A program made the translations under genes and the position numbers. A stretch of 60,141 nucleotides of DNA from Adlercreutzia equolifaciens (GTDB taxonomy: Bacteria > Actinomycetota > Coriobacteriia > Coriobacteriales > Eggerthellaceae): assembly GCF_029076695.1 (NCBI RefSeq), contig NZ_JARFIK010000003.1:1-60141 (forward strand), written 5' to 3'. This document shows, one piece after another, positions 51,431 to 59,366 of this stretch. Each line of letters begins with the position of its first letter. Position 1 is the first letter of the stretch. Under the pieces are notes generated by a model. That model saw only the letters and a program-made list of their open reading frames with translations. It was not told where the DNA came from and searched no databases.

Positions 51431-52729
51431 ATGCCTTCTGATCTTTTGCCGGCTGGTGAGTATCTTCCTCGTGTTGTCGATGCCCGTGTCGAGGAGTATC
51501 TGAGTATATTCGGCGCCGTTGAAATTGCGGGAACAAAGTGGTGTGGGAAGACGTGGACGGCGTGCGCGCACGGCAGCAGCATTACTTATGTGGATAGAGT
51601 TCTTCCGCTCGTCAAGTCCGATCCAGGCGCAGCGCTCGCAGGCGATCGTCCTCACGTTATCGATGAATGGCAGCGCGCTCCTTTGGTATGGAACGAGGTT
51701 CGCCACGCTGTTGATGCGCAGCGAAAGCTGCGGGGCGCCTGGGTGCTCACGGGATCGTCCACGCCGCTTCTCAAAAGCGATACCGAAGTCGAGGCCCTTC
51801 ATAGCGGGGCGGGACGTATTGGCAGGATACGCATGTATCCTATGTCGCTGGCTGAATCAGGAGATTCGTCGGGGGCTGTTTCCCTTGCCGGCCTCTTTGA
51901 GGGTCGGTTCGCGCCCGCGGCGGTTCCCGGCGATGCGGCATCGCTTGCCTCCTTGGCTTGTCGAGGCGGCTGGCCCGAAGCGCTTGATTTGACAGCGACG
52001 CAGGCTCAAATTGTCGCGCATGAATATCTCGAGCTTGTCTTTTCGGAGGGCGTGGCACGTTACGGAAAGAGCGGGCAAACAGCTCGTCGCATTGCTCTTT
52101 CTCTTGCGCGCAACGTGGGGCAATCTGCAACGTATCAAACTATCATCGACGACATATCAGCTGGTGATGAGCCTCTTGTTGCGGCTAATACGCTTGCATC
52201 GTATCTCCAGCTTTTGAAAGACCTCTACTTTATTGAAGAGGTGCCGGGGTGGGTTCCGCCGCGAAGGTCTCCGAAGCGTCTTGCGGTGAAACCGAAGCGG
52301 TATTTCGCCGACCCGTCCATTGCCTCCGCGCTGATAGGCGTGGACGAGAAGAGCCTTCTCGAAGACTGGCAAACGTTTGGTCTCGTATTCGAGAATATGT
52401 TCATACGAGATTTGTCCGTGTACGCGGGGGCTTTGCCCGCGGCGCCGGCGACCCCTGTCCGCTATTATCGTGACGATAGCGGCCTTGAGGCTGATGCCAT
52501 TGTCGAACTGTCTGATGGAAGGTGGGCGGCTTTCGAATGCAAGTTGGGGAGCGCAAGCGCCGAGAAGGGCGTTGCAAGCCTTCTGCGCTTGAGGAAGAAG
52601 CTCGAGGCCAATCCTAAGGCCCGGACGCGCCCCCCCGAGTTCATGGCGGTAATCACGGGAACGGGAGAGTACGCCTACAAGGCCGAGGAGGGCGTCTACG
52701 TCATTCCTCTGAGAGCCCTCGGTGCCTAG
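51431..52729 (+). CDS. DUF4143-type AAA ATPase
   Basis: The 432-residue protein belongs to the AAA_14/DUF4143 ATPases. Walker A is GTKWCGKT (about 33-40), Walker B is the HVIDEWQRAP segment, and GAWVLTGSS is sensor-like. The C-terminal half carries the DUF4143 part with an endonuclease-like ending (YYRDDSGLEADAIVE, WAAFECKLG), which has the D...E-x-K pattern of the PD-(D/E)xK fold. These proteins are common accessory genes with unproven roles, often discussed with toxin-antitoxin or defence functions. Composition is more AT-rich than neighbours, and three tandem repeats precede it. Confidence 0.88.
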   Translation: MPSDLLPAGEYLPRVVDARVEEYLSIFGAVEIAGTKWCGKTWTACAHGSSITYVDRVLPLVKSDPGAALAGDRPHVIDEWQRAPLVWNEVRHAVDAQRKLRGAWVLTGSSTPLLKSDTEVEALHSGAGRIGRIRMYPMSLAESGDSSGAVSLAGLFEGRFAPAAVPGDAASLASLACRGGWPEALDLTATQAQIVAHEYLELVFSEGVARYGKSGQTARRIALSLARNVGQSATYQTIIDDISAGDEPLVAANTLASYLQLLKDLYFIEEVPGWVPPRRSPKRLAVKPKRYFADPSIASALIGVDEKSLLEDWQTFGLVFENMFIRDLSVYAGALPAAPATPVRYYRDDSGLEADAIVELSDGRWAAFECKLGSASAEKGVASLLRLRKKLEANPKARTRPPEFMAVITGTGEYAYKAEEGVYVIPLRALGA

Positions 52730-52757
52730 GCGGAAAGAGCTAGTCAGTTAGAGTACC

Positions 52758-52963
52758 GGGGCCCGGGAGCGGGCAGGTCGAGCAGTCCGGAATAGACGCT
52801 AGGTTCCAGAAGCGGCCGGTTTGGTATCCCGAGAGCTGTCGGGATACGTGGGTTTGGTTCCCTGTTGCCCTAAAACCCCAGGTCGGGGATTTCCCAACGA
52901 AGCGGATGCGGTGCCAAACTGCCCAATCTGGGAACCTAGCATTGGGGCCGGGAGCGGGCAGGT
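52758..52963. repeat. Nested direct and inverted repeats after the DUF4143 gene
   Basis: GGGGCCCGGGAGCGGGCAG at 52758 recurs as GGGGCCGGGAGCGGGCAG at 52944. Between them, TAGGTTCCAGAAGCGGCC plus GGTTTGGTATCC (52800-52829) has an inverted relative that ends CTGGGAACCTA at 52928-52938. The same TAGGTTCCAG element also lies after mazG at 48187. These copies bracket the accessory genes in between. Confidence 0.7.
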
Positions 52964-52996
52964 GGAACCAAACCGCCCGACCTCCCCAGCAAGCCC

Positions 52997-54634
52997 CTAG
53001 TCCGCCCCGTACACTTGCTTGCCGCCCACGTACGTAGCCTGCACCTTTGCCTGCTGGACGTCCTCGGGGGGCAGGGCGAAGGGGTTGGGGCTTAGCGCTA
53101 CCAGGTCGGCGTACTGGCCGGGAGCTAGCTCTCCCAGTTCGCCGGATCGCTGGGCTGCGGCGGCGCTCCCGGCGGTGTAGGCGCGCAGGGCCTCGGCCAG
53201 GGTGATGGCCTCCTCGGGCAGCCAGCCGCCTTCGGGCTCGTGGGTGTCGGCATCGCGGCGGGTGACGGCGGTATACACCGCGTCCAGGGGGTCGATGTCG
53301 GTGACGGGGGAGTCGGTACCGAAGGCCAAGATGGCGCCGGTGTCCAGCAGCGTGCGGAAGGGCCACATATAAGGTACGCGCTCGGCCCCTAGGTCGCGCT
53401 CGGGGCCGCCGGGGTCCAGCGTGATGTGGCGCGGCTGCACCGACGCGATCACGCCCGCGCGGGCCAGGCGCTCGATATCGGCGGGCTGGAAGTTTTCCAA
53501 GTGCTCGATGGTGTGGCGGGCGGATGCATCCTCCACCGGATGCCGCTCGAAAATGTCCAGGCACTGGTGGATGGCCTCATCGCCGATGGCATGGACGCGC
53601 ACGGCATGGCCCTCGGCCGCCGCAGGCGCCACCAGGGCTTCCATGACCTCGGGACCCACGGTGGGGCGGCCGCAGTCGCCGTCGAAGCGCGCGTTGGTGT
53701 AGGGGTCGTGCACCCAGGCGGTGTGCTGGCTGGAAACGCCGTCGAAGAACTGCTTGAAGCCCCGTGCCTGCAAAAGCGGCCCCGTGTGCTCGGCCTGCAG
53801 CTCGTCCAGACGGCTGCGGTCTTCCAGCAGCGTGGGGAACATCGACACGCGCACCGTCAGCTCATCGTTAACTTCTAGCTGGGCATACAGGTCGTCGCGT
53901 ACGAAATCAAGCCCAGGCATGGCCATGAGCGACACGTCGCACACGCCGGTGATGCCGTGCTCGTTCAGGTACCGCTCGAAGGAACGGTAAGCGTCCAGCA
54001 GTTCCTCGGTGCTGAACTCCGCCACAATGCGCGGCATGAGCTCCATGGCCGCGGCTTCGCGCACGATGCCAGTGAGGTGCCCCTCCTCGTCGCGGTCGTA
54101 GCTGCCGCCTGCGGGGGGCACTGTGTCATCGGTGATGCCCAGGCGCTCCAGGGCGCAGGAATTCAGCCACAACGTGTGGGCATCGCCCGAGTACATGGCC
54201 ACGGGTCGATCAGAGTAGGCCGCGTCCAGCGAGGACTTCGAGGGCATGCCCGCTGGATCCCACAGGTAGTCGCGCCAGCCCTGAGTGAGCAGCCATGATC
54301 CCGCGGGGCGCCGCGCCGCCAAGGGCGCTAGACGCGCTACGGCGTCGGCCTCGTTGTCGCCTACGAAGCGCTCGGCCAGGGGCGAGAGGTACAGGGCAGA
54401 GTGGAAGACATGCATGTGGGCGTCGTGAAAGCCCGGCATGATCAGGGCGTCGCCGAAATCGCGTACCTCCGTGTCGGGCCCCTGCAGCTCCTCGGGCATA
54501 TCGGCGGGATCTCCCACCCAGACGATGCGGTCGCCAGCTACGGCCACCGCGGCGGCGCGGGGCTCCTCTTCGGAGCCGGTAAACACTGCGCTGCTGCGCA
54601 GGATAAGATCGGCGGGAAAAAACGACGAATCCAT
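52997..54634 (-). CDS. YtcJ-like amidohydrolase
   Basis: The 545-residue protein is a metal-dependent hydrolase of the amidohydrolase superfamily, YtcJ/NfdA group. Visible ligands are the HDAHMH motif (in GFHDAHMHVFHS) and later His/Asp residues in VRVHAIGDEAIH, HTIEHLE and FGTDSPV. It probably hydrolyses an N-acyl, formyl or imide-like substrate in the cytoplasm; the substrate is unknown. ATG at 54634 is chosen because GGGAG precedes it at good spacing and the family N-terminus starts shortly after. It is divergent from the arc operon, with about 690 nt between. Confidence 0.88.
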   Translation of the reverse strand: MDSSFFPADLILRSSAVFTGSEEEPRAAAVAVAGDRIVWVGDPADMPEELQGPDTEVRDFGDALIMPGFHDAHMHVFHSALYLSPLAERFVGDNEADAVARLAPLAARRPAGSWLLTQGWRDYLWDPAGMPSKSSLDAAYSDRPVAMYSGDAHTLWLNSCALERLGITDDTVPPAGGSYDRDEEGHLTGIVREAAAMELMPRIVAEFSTEELLDAYRSFERYLNEHGITGVCDVSLMAMPGLDFVRDDLYAQLEVNDELTVRVSMFPTLLEDRSRLDELQAEHTGPLLQARGFKQFFDGVSSQHTAWVHDPYTNARFDGDCGRPTVGPEVMEALVAPAAAEGHAVRVHAIGDEAIHQCLDIFERHPVEDASARHTIEHLENFQPADIERLARAGVIASVQPRHITLDPGGPERDLGAERVPYMWPFRTLLDTGAILAFGTDSPVTDIDPLDAVYTAVTRRDADTHEPEGGWLPEEAITLAEALRAYTAGSAAAAQRSGELGELAPGQYADLVALSPNPFALPPEDVQQAKVQATYVGGKQVYGAD

Positions 54635-54670
54635 GCAGTTGCTCCCTTCGAAATACAGCTTCGAGGGGAG

Positions 54671-54780
54671 TATACGCGCTTGCTGCAAATTGCTCATCTG
54701 CAAAAGAAGCATTTTTCCCAAAGAGAGGCGACGACGGTCTTTTTCCGTCAAATACGCAAAGTTGAGCGAATATACGCGCT
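54671..54780 (-). promoter_or_regulatory. Repeated TATACGCGCT elements upstream of the amidohydrolase gene
   Basis: TATACGCGCT occurs at 54671-54680 and again exactly 100 bp later at 54771-54780, each followed within about 15 nt by TTGCTCA. Read on the minus strand they give TATACT and TATATT, good -10 boxes, so they may be two promoters or an operator pair for the amidohydrolase. The -35 regions are poor. Confidence 0.45.
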
Positions 54781-54970
54781 GCTTTGCTCAGTGAGATCAA
54801 AAAGAAAACTTGACAGAGTGTTAGTAAGGTAAAGAGTTATGGGCAAACGATGATTATCGAAAAGCCCTGGATAGATACGGTGTCAATGAATATTCCGCCT
54901 ACGCCTGCTGAAAAATCGGCAAGAAGCGTAAAAAAATGAGCACTCGGCTAAACTTATTGGAATATTTTTA

Positions 54971-54999
54971 TTGCATGTGAACAAAAATGATGATACTTT
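54971..54999 (+). promoter_or_regulatory. Probable arcA promoter with a motif shared by the amidinotransferase gene
   Basis: TTGCAT (54971-54976), 17 nt, TACTTT (54994-54999). The spacer contains GTG-N2-CAAAAAT. The same arrangement, TTGCAG-GTG-N2-CAAAAAT and then a -10 box, lies upstream of the amidinotransferase gene at 59233. The flanking 54900-55000 is strongly AT-rich. If used, the arcA leader is about 320 nt long. The remaining part of 54781-54970 holds a TTGACA at 54810 and nothing else I can name. Confidence 0.5.
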
Positions 55000-55238
55000 G
55001 AACCCATCGACAAACAAGCTCCCGTCCGAAACAAGGGTGAGGGCGCATAGGGGCAAGGTCGAAAAAGGGTTGTGTCCAATGGGCCGCTCGGCAGGGCGGT
55101 CGCGGAGAAAATGGCGTCTCACGTGCTGTTTATGAGGGTTGTAGGGGCTTAAAACTGGCAGTAAGCACGAGTTATACCCAGCGGTAAGCCCGCTTTACCC
55201 TTTGCGATTGAGAGCCTTTCTGCCACATTGAACCTATC

Positions 55239-55309
55239 CGCCGCGCCGACCGCGGCGGGGCTGCGGGAGGCCGCAGCGTCTCGGCAATGGAGGCGCGAAA
55301 GACCGCGCC
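55239..55309 (+). promoter_or_regulatory. Three consecutive GC-rich hairpins in the arcA leader
   Basis: CCGCCGCG/CGCGGCGG (55239-55259), CTGCGG/CCGCAG (55261-55276) and GGCGCG/CGCGCC (55292-55309) can form three adjacent stem-loops just before the ribosome binding site. They do not resemble a guanidine riboswitch that I know. They may stabilise or modulate the arcA mRNA. Confidence 0.5.
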
Positions 55310-55324
55310 GGATTGGAGAGTCAC

Positions 55325-56548
55325 ATGCAAGGTGTAAACGTCAAGAGCGAGATCGGCAACCTCAAGAAGGTCATCCTTCACCGCCCCGGCGACGAGCTGC
55401 TGAACCTGACCCCCAACACCCTGGAAGAGCTCTTGTTCGACGACATCCCGTTCCTTCCGGTTGCCCAGGAGGAGCATGACGCGTTCGCCAACATCCTGCG
55501 TGCCGAGGGCGTCGAGGTGGTGTACCTCGAGGACCTCATGGCCGAGGTTATCGACGCCAACCCCGAGCTGCGCGAGCAGTTCCTGGATCAGTGGATCTAC
55601 GAGGCCGGCATCCGCACCGACACGTACACGAAGATCATCAAGGACTACATCAACTCCAACTACGCGGGCACCAAGGACATGGTCATGAAGACCATGGCCG
55701 GCATCAACCTGCAGGAGCTGCCCCAGAAGGACACCCACCTGCTGGTGGACATGGTGTCCGACCGTTGCAAGCTGGTGTGCGCCCCCATGCCGAACCTGTA
55801 CTTCACCCGCGACCCGTTCGCGATGATCGGCAACGGCGTGTCCATCAACCGCATGTACTCGGTCACTCGTAACCGTGAGACCATCTACGGCGACTACATC
55901 TTCAACTATCATCCGGATTTCGCCGGTACGCCCCAGTACTATGATCGCAACGACACCTTCCACATCGAGGGCGGCGACATCCTGAACATCAACGAGCACG
56001 TGCTGGCCATCGGCATCTCCCAGCGCACCGAGCCCGACGCCATCGACGCCATCGCTCACAACGTGTTCAACGACGAGACCAGCACCATCGACACCATCCT
56101 GGCGTTCAACATCCCGTCCAGCCGCGCCTTCATGCACCTGGACACGGTGTTCACCCAGATCGATCGCGACAAGTTCACCATCCACCCCGGCATCATGGGC
56201 CCGCTGACGGTGTTCGAGATCACCCCGGACGGCAAGGGCGGCACCAAGATCCGCGAGCGCAACGAGGACCTCGAGTCCGTGCTCTCCGAGTACGTCGGCG
56301 AGAAGGTCACGCTGATCCCCTGCGGCGGCGGCGACCGCATCGCGGCCGAGCGCGAGCAGTGGAACGACGGCTCGAACACGCTGTGCGTGCGCCCCGGCAC
56401 CGTCGTGGTGTACCAGCGCAACAACGTCACCAACGACGTGCTGTACAAGAACGGCATCAACTGCCTGGTCATGCCCTCCGCCGAGCTCTCCCGCGGCCGC
56501 GGCGGCCCGCGCTGCATGTCCATGCCGGCCTGGCGTGAGGCGCTGTAA
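55325..56548 (+). CDS. arcA: Arginine deiminase
   Basis: The 407-residue enzyme hydrolyses arginine to citrulline and ammonia. Catalytic features of the guanidino-group modifying superfamily are clear: FTRDPFAMIGNG (Asp), FHIEGGD (Glu/Asp), FMHLDTVFT (His) and the nucleophilic Cys in GRGGPRCMSMP near the C-terminus. Length matches the family. ATG at 55325 lies 6 nt after TTGGAG; the in-frame upstream TTG is part of that site. First gene of the arc set. Codon use is strongly biased to C-ending codons, as in highly expressed genes. Confidence 0.97.
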   Translation: MQGVNVKSEIGNLKKVILHRPGDELLNLTPNTLEELLFDDIPFLPVAQEEHDAFANILRAEGVEVVYLEDLMAEVIDANPELREQFLDQWIYEAGIRTDTYTKIIKDYINSNYAGTKDMVMKTMAGINLQELPQKDTHLLVDMVSDRCKLVCAPMPNLYFTRDPFAMIGNGVSINRMYSVTRNRETIYGDYIFNYHPDFAGTPQYYDRNDTFHIEGGDILNINEHVLAIGISQRTEPDAIDAIAHNVFNDETSTIDTILAFNIPSSRAFMHLDTVFTQIDRDKFTIHPGIMGPLTVFEITPDGKGGTKIRERNEDLESVLSEYVGEKVTLIPCGGGDRIAAEREQWNDGSNTLCVRPGTVVVYQRNNVTNDVLYKNGINCLVMPSAELSRGRGGPRCMSMPAWREAL

Positions 56549-56610
56549 GGCTTTTCTCCCTGTGGCTTTTCCGGTCCCGTCTAGCCAGCCAGCACGGGGT
56601 CGAAAAAGAG

Positions 56611-56644
56611 GCGCGGGTCTCTTGAACCTTCGAGGGGCCCGCGC
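56611..56644 (+). promoter_or_regulatory. Hairpin between arcA and arcB
   Basis: GCGCGGG (56611-56617) pairs with CCCGCGC (56638-56644), with additional internal pairing. No T-run follows; the AT-rich GATATAAA comes next. It is probably a processing or partial termination element that sets the arcA to arcB ratio. Confidence 0.5.
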
Positions 56645-56680
56645 GATATAAATCGTCTGTTTCAAGTGAAAGGAAACAAC

Positions 56681-57679
56681 ATGCCTGTAAATCTCAGCGG
56701 TCGCTCGTTCCTGCGCCTTCTCGACTTCTCCACTGAGGAGATTGAGTACCTGCTCAAGCTCTCCAAGAACTTCAAGGACCTCAAGCGCACCGGCACCCCT
56801 CACCGCTACCTCGAGGGCAAGAACATCGTGCTGCTGTTCCAGAAGACGTCCACCCGCACCCGCTGCGCGTTCGAAGTGGGCGCCATGGACCTGGGCATGG
56901 GCGTGACTTACCTTGATCCCGGCAGCTCGCAGATGGGCAAGAAGGAGTCCATCGAGGACACCGCCCGCGTGCTCGGCCGCTTCTACGACGGCATCGAGTT
57001 CCGCGGCTTTGCCCAGACCGACGTTGAGGACCTGGCTGCCAACGCTGGCGTGCCGGTGTGGAACGGCCTGACCACCGAGTGGCATCCCACCCAGATGCTG
57101 GCCGACATCCTCACCGTCCAGGAGAACTTCAACTACGACATCAAGGGCAAGACCCTCGTGTTCATGGGCGACGCCGCCAACAACGTGGCCCGCTCCCTCA
57201 TGGTGGTGTGCTCCAAGCTGGGCATGAACTTCGTGGCTTGCGGCCCGAAGGAGAACATGCCGGACGCCGAGCTGGTGAAGACCTGCGAGGCCATCGCTGC
57301 CGAGAACGGCTGCACCGTGAAGTGCACCGAGGATGTCAAGGAGGCCTGCACCGGCGCCGACGTCATCTACACCGACGTGTGGGTGTCCATGGGCGAGCCC
57401 GACGAGGTGTGGGCCGAGCGCATCAAGCACCTCGAGAAGTTCCGCGTGACCAAGGAAGTTATGGCCATGGCCAACCCCGACGCCATCTTCCTGCACTGCC
57501 TGCCGGCCTTCCACGACACCAACACCACCATCGGTGCCGACATTGCCGAGCGCTTCGGCGTCACCGAGATGGAGGTCGAGGACGAGGTCTTCGAGTCCAA
57601 GGCTTCCAAGGTCTTCGACGAGGCCGAGAACCGCATGCACACCATCAAGGCTGTCATGTACGCCACCCTCTGCGGCTAA
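56681..57679 (+). CDS. arcB: Ornithine carbamoyltransferase, catabolic
   Basis: The 332-residue enzyme converts citrulline and phosphate into ornithine and carbamoyl phosphate in the deiminase pathway. The carbamoyl phosphate-binding STRTRCAFE and the HCLPAFHD motif with catalytic Cys are present, as are [12 protein letters not shown] and DVWVSMGEP for ornithine binding. ATG at 56681 follows AAAGGAA. It lies 132 nt behind arcA with a hairpin between, and ends at a terminator, so arcC may have its own promoter. Confidence 0.96.
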   Translation: MPVNLSGRSFLRLLDFSTEEIEYLLKLSKNFKDLKRTGTPHRYLEGKNIVLLFQKTSTRTRCAFEVGAMDLGMGVTYLDPGSSQMGKKESIEDTARVLGRFYDGIEFRGFAQTDVEDLAANAGVPVWNGLTTEWHPTQMLADILTVQENFNYDIKGKTLVFMGDAANNVARSLMVVCSKLGMNFVACGPKENMPDAELVKTCEAIAAENGCTVKCTEDVKEACTGADVIYTDVWVSMGEPDEVWAERIKHLEKFRVTKEVMAMANPDAIFLHCLPAFHDTNTTIGADIAERFGVTEMEVEDEVFESKASKVFDEAENRMHTIKAVMYATLCG

Positions 57680-57697
57680 TTCCCAGAGCGCTTTTGA

Positions 57698-57728
57698 CGG
57701 GGGCGGGCTTTCCGCCCCCGCTTCTTCT
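57698..57728 (+). terminator. Terminator after arcB
   Basis: CGGGGGCGG (57698-57706) pairs with CCGCCCCCG (57712-57720), followed by CTTCTTCTT. Confidence 0.8.
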
Positions 57729-57753
57729 TACTATTTGACAACGGAAGAGGTAC

Positions 57754-57768
57754 TTGACAGTTGGTCAA
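57754..57768. promoter_or_regulatory. Palindrome and -35-like sequences upstream of arcC
   Basis: TTGAC-AGTTG-GTCAA at 57754-57768 is a perfect 5-5-5 inverted repeat that overlaps a TTGACA; another TTGACA is at 57735. TAGAAT at 57781 could be a -10, although the spacing to either -35 is not ideal. The leader to arcC is about 110 nt. A similar TGACA/TGTCA palindrome lies at 59000. Confidence 0.45.
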
Positions 57769-57895
57769 GGGAAACCTCCGTAGAATCAATTCCGTTGCAT
57801 GTTTTGTTCCTTGTGGAACCACTGTCTCGTCTCTCTTGCATGCAACCATAGATGCGAGACTGGCTGGTTCACCGAAAAGATTGAGGTGAAATCTA

Positions 57896-58852
57896 ATGGC
57901 TTACGAAAAGGGCAGCGGCAAGTCCGTCGTCATCGCTCTGGGCGGCAACGCTCTGGGCAACAACGCCGAGGAGCAGCTCGAGCTGGTGCAGAACACCGCC
58001 ACGCACATCGTGGAGATGATCGCCGAGGGCACCAATGTTATCGTCTCCCATGGCAACGGCCCCCAGGTCGGTATGATCAACAACGCCTTTGACATTGCGG
58101 CAGCCAACTCCGACAAGGTGCCGGTTATGCCCTTCCCCGAGTGCGGCGCTATGTCCCAGGGTTACATCGGCTACCACCTGTCCCAGGCTATCCTGAACGA
58201 GCTGCGTCGTCGCGGCATCCGCCGCTCCACGGCCGCCGTGGTCACCGAGACCCTGGTGGACGCCAACGACCCGGCGTTCCAGGATCCCACCAAGCCCGTG
58301 GGCGCCTTCCTCACCGAGGAAGAGGCCAAGAAGCGCGCCGAGGAAACCGGCTGCGTCTTCAAGGAGGACGCTGGCCGCGGCTGGCGTATGGTGGTCGCCT
58401 CTCCGAAGCCTGTTCGCCTCGTTGAGTTTGACGCCGTGCAGGACCTCATGAACGCTGGCTACGTGGTAGTGGCCGGCGGTGGCGGCGGCGTGCCGGTCAT
58501 CGAGAAGGATGGCGCCTACGTGGGCGTGCCGGCCGTTATCGACAAGGACCGCTCCTCCGCGAAGATGGCCTCTGACTACAAGGCCGACATGCTCGTCATC
58601 CTGACGGCTGTTGAGAAGGTTGCCATCAACTTCGGCAAGCCCGATCAGGAGAACATCTCCCACATGACTATCGCCGAGGCTCGCGAGTACATCAAGCAGG
58701 GCCAGTTCGCCCCCGGCTCCATGCTGCCGAAGGTGGAGGCTTGCATCGAGTACCTCGAGGCCTACCCGGCCGGCAAGGCGCTCATCACCTCGCTCGAGTG
58801 CGCGGCCGCTGGCCTGCGTGGCGAGACGGGCACCGTCATCACTGCCAACTAA
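57896..58852 (+). CDS. arcC: Carbamate kinase
   Basis: The 318-residue enzyme makes ATP from carbamoyl phosphate and ADP, the energy-yielding step of arginine fermentation. Family motifs: ALGGNALG near the start, SHGNGPQVGMINN, YVVVAGGGGGVPVI and IDKDRSSAKMASD. Length is normal. It is separated from arcB by a terminator and a putative promoter, so it may be expressed on its own; it ends at a strong terminator. Confidence 0.96.
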   Translation: MAYEKGSGKSVVIALGGNALGNNAEEQLELVQNTATHIVEMIAEGTNVIVSHGNGPQVGMINNAFDIAAANSDKVPVMPFPECGAMSQGYIGYHLSQAILNELRRRGIRRSTAAVVTETLVDANDPAFQDPTKPVGAFLTEEEAKKRAEETGCVFKEDAGRGWRMVVASPKPVRLVEFDAVQDLMNAGYVVVAGGGGGVPVIEKDGAYVGVPAVIDKDRSSAKMASDYKADMLVILTAVEKVAINFGKPDQENISHMTIAEAREYIKQGQFAPGSMLPKVEACIEYLEAYPAGKALITSLECAAAGLRGETGTVITAN

Positions 58853-58891
58853 GTGTTGCCGTCGGGGGCTGTCCCTCGTTTTGCGACCATT

Positions 58892-58932
58892 AGGCGCGTC
58901 TTCCCAGTAGGGAGGGCGCGCCTTCTTTTTTT
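58892..58932 (+). terminator. Terminator after arcC
   Basis: AGGCGCG (58892-58898) with TTCCC pairs with GGGAG and CGCGCCT (58917-58923), followed by seven T at 58926-58932. Confidence 0.88.
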
Positions 58933-58999
58933 GAGCAGGGGTGCAAAGAGGGGGAAGAGGCTCGCGGACATCGGGTTTTCCTCGGTGGGGCTGCCTAAC

Positions 59000-59012
59000 T
59001 GACAAGCTGTCA
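59000..59012. promoter_or_regulatory. TGACA-AGC-TGTCA palindrome in the arcC-amidinotransferase gap
   Basis: A perfect inverted repeat TGACA-AGC-TGTCA lies at 59000-59012, within 515 nt of AT-rich non-coding sequence (58853-59366). It resembles the palindrome upstream of arcC. The rest of the gap holds the arcC terminator, the promoter at 59233 and no gene that I can support. Confidence 0.4.
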
Positions 59013-59232
59013 AACATTAAGATGAGGGTGTTCATCAAATTTATAAATCTAGCCCATGGTAGCTGACTCGCTCTGATTATTTGCTGACCAAAAAGCCTAG
59101 CGATGACCCTATTAATACTCAAATTATTACGTTCGTCCTGTTTTTGTGCTTCTATAAACCATTTTGTGCACGTTGTACATATGTCAATTAGGAAGGGGTC
59201 AAAAATATATCGTAAACGGGGCACTTATTATC

Positions 59233-59261
59233 TTGCAGGTGCTCAAAAATAGTGCTATATT
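59233..59261 (+). promoter_or_regulatory. Promoter of the amidinotransferase gene
   Basis: TTGCAG (59233-59238), 17 nt, TATATT (59256-59261): a good housekeeping-type promoter. The spacer holds GTG-N2-CAAAAAT at the same position as in the apparent arcA promoter. The leader to the start codon is about 100 nt. Confidence 0.65.
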
Positions 59262-59366
59262 GGCTGTGTTGATAAAACGGAGCCAATTGGTGATCGGTTT
59301 TGTCAATAATTCCTATTCCTCATCGTCGCGAGTGCGGTTAAGGCGCGCTCAAGAAAGGAATGAACC

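Noticed and set aside
48187-52963. Integrative element or prophage
   Set aside because: No integrase, transposase, phage structural gene or tRNA attachment site is visible; only dispersed repeats and composition suggest transfer.
54883-55122. 79-codon minus-strand frame between the amidohydrolase gene and arcA
   Set aside because: Low coding character in an AT-rich promoter region, no ribosome binding site and no known family.
55005-55324. Guanidine riboswitch upstream of arcA
   Set aside because: The expected ACGR-loop hairpin pair or ykkC-type conserved core could not be found; only generic GC-rich hairpins are seen.
55172-57640. 822-codon minus-strand frame spanning arcA and arcB
   Set aside because: It crosses two well-defined plus-strand genes and the gap between them and has shadow composition; no ribosome binding site or recognisable domain.
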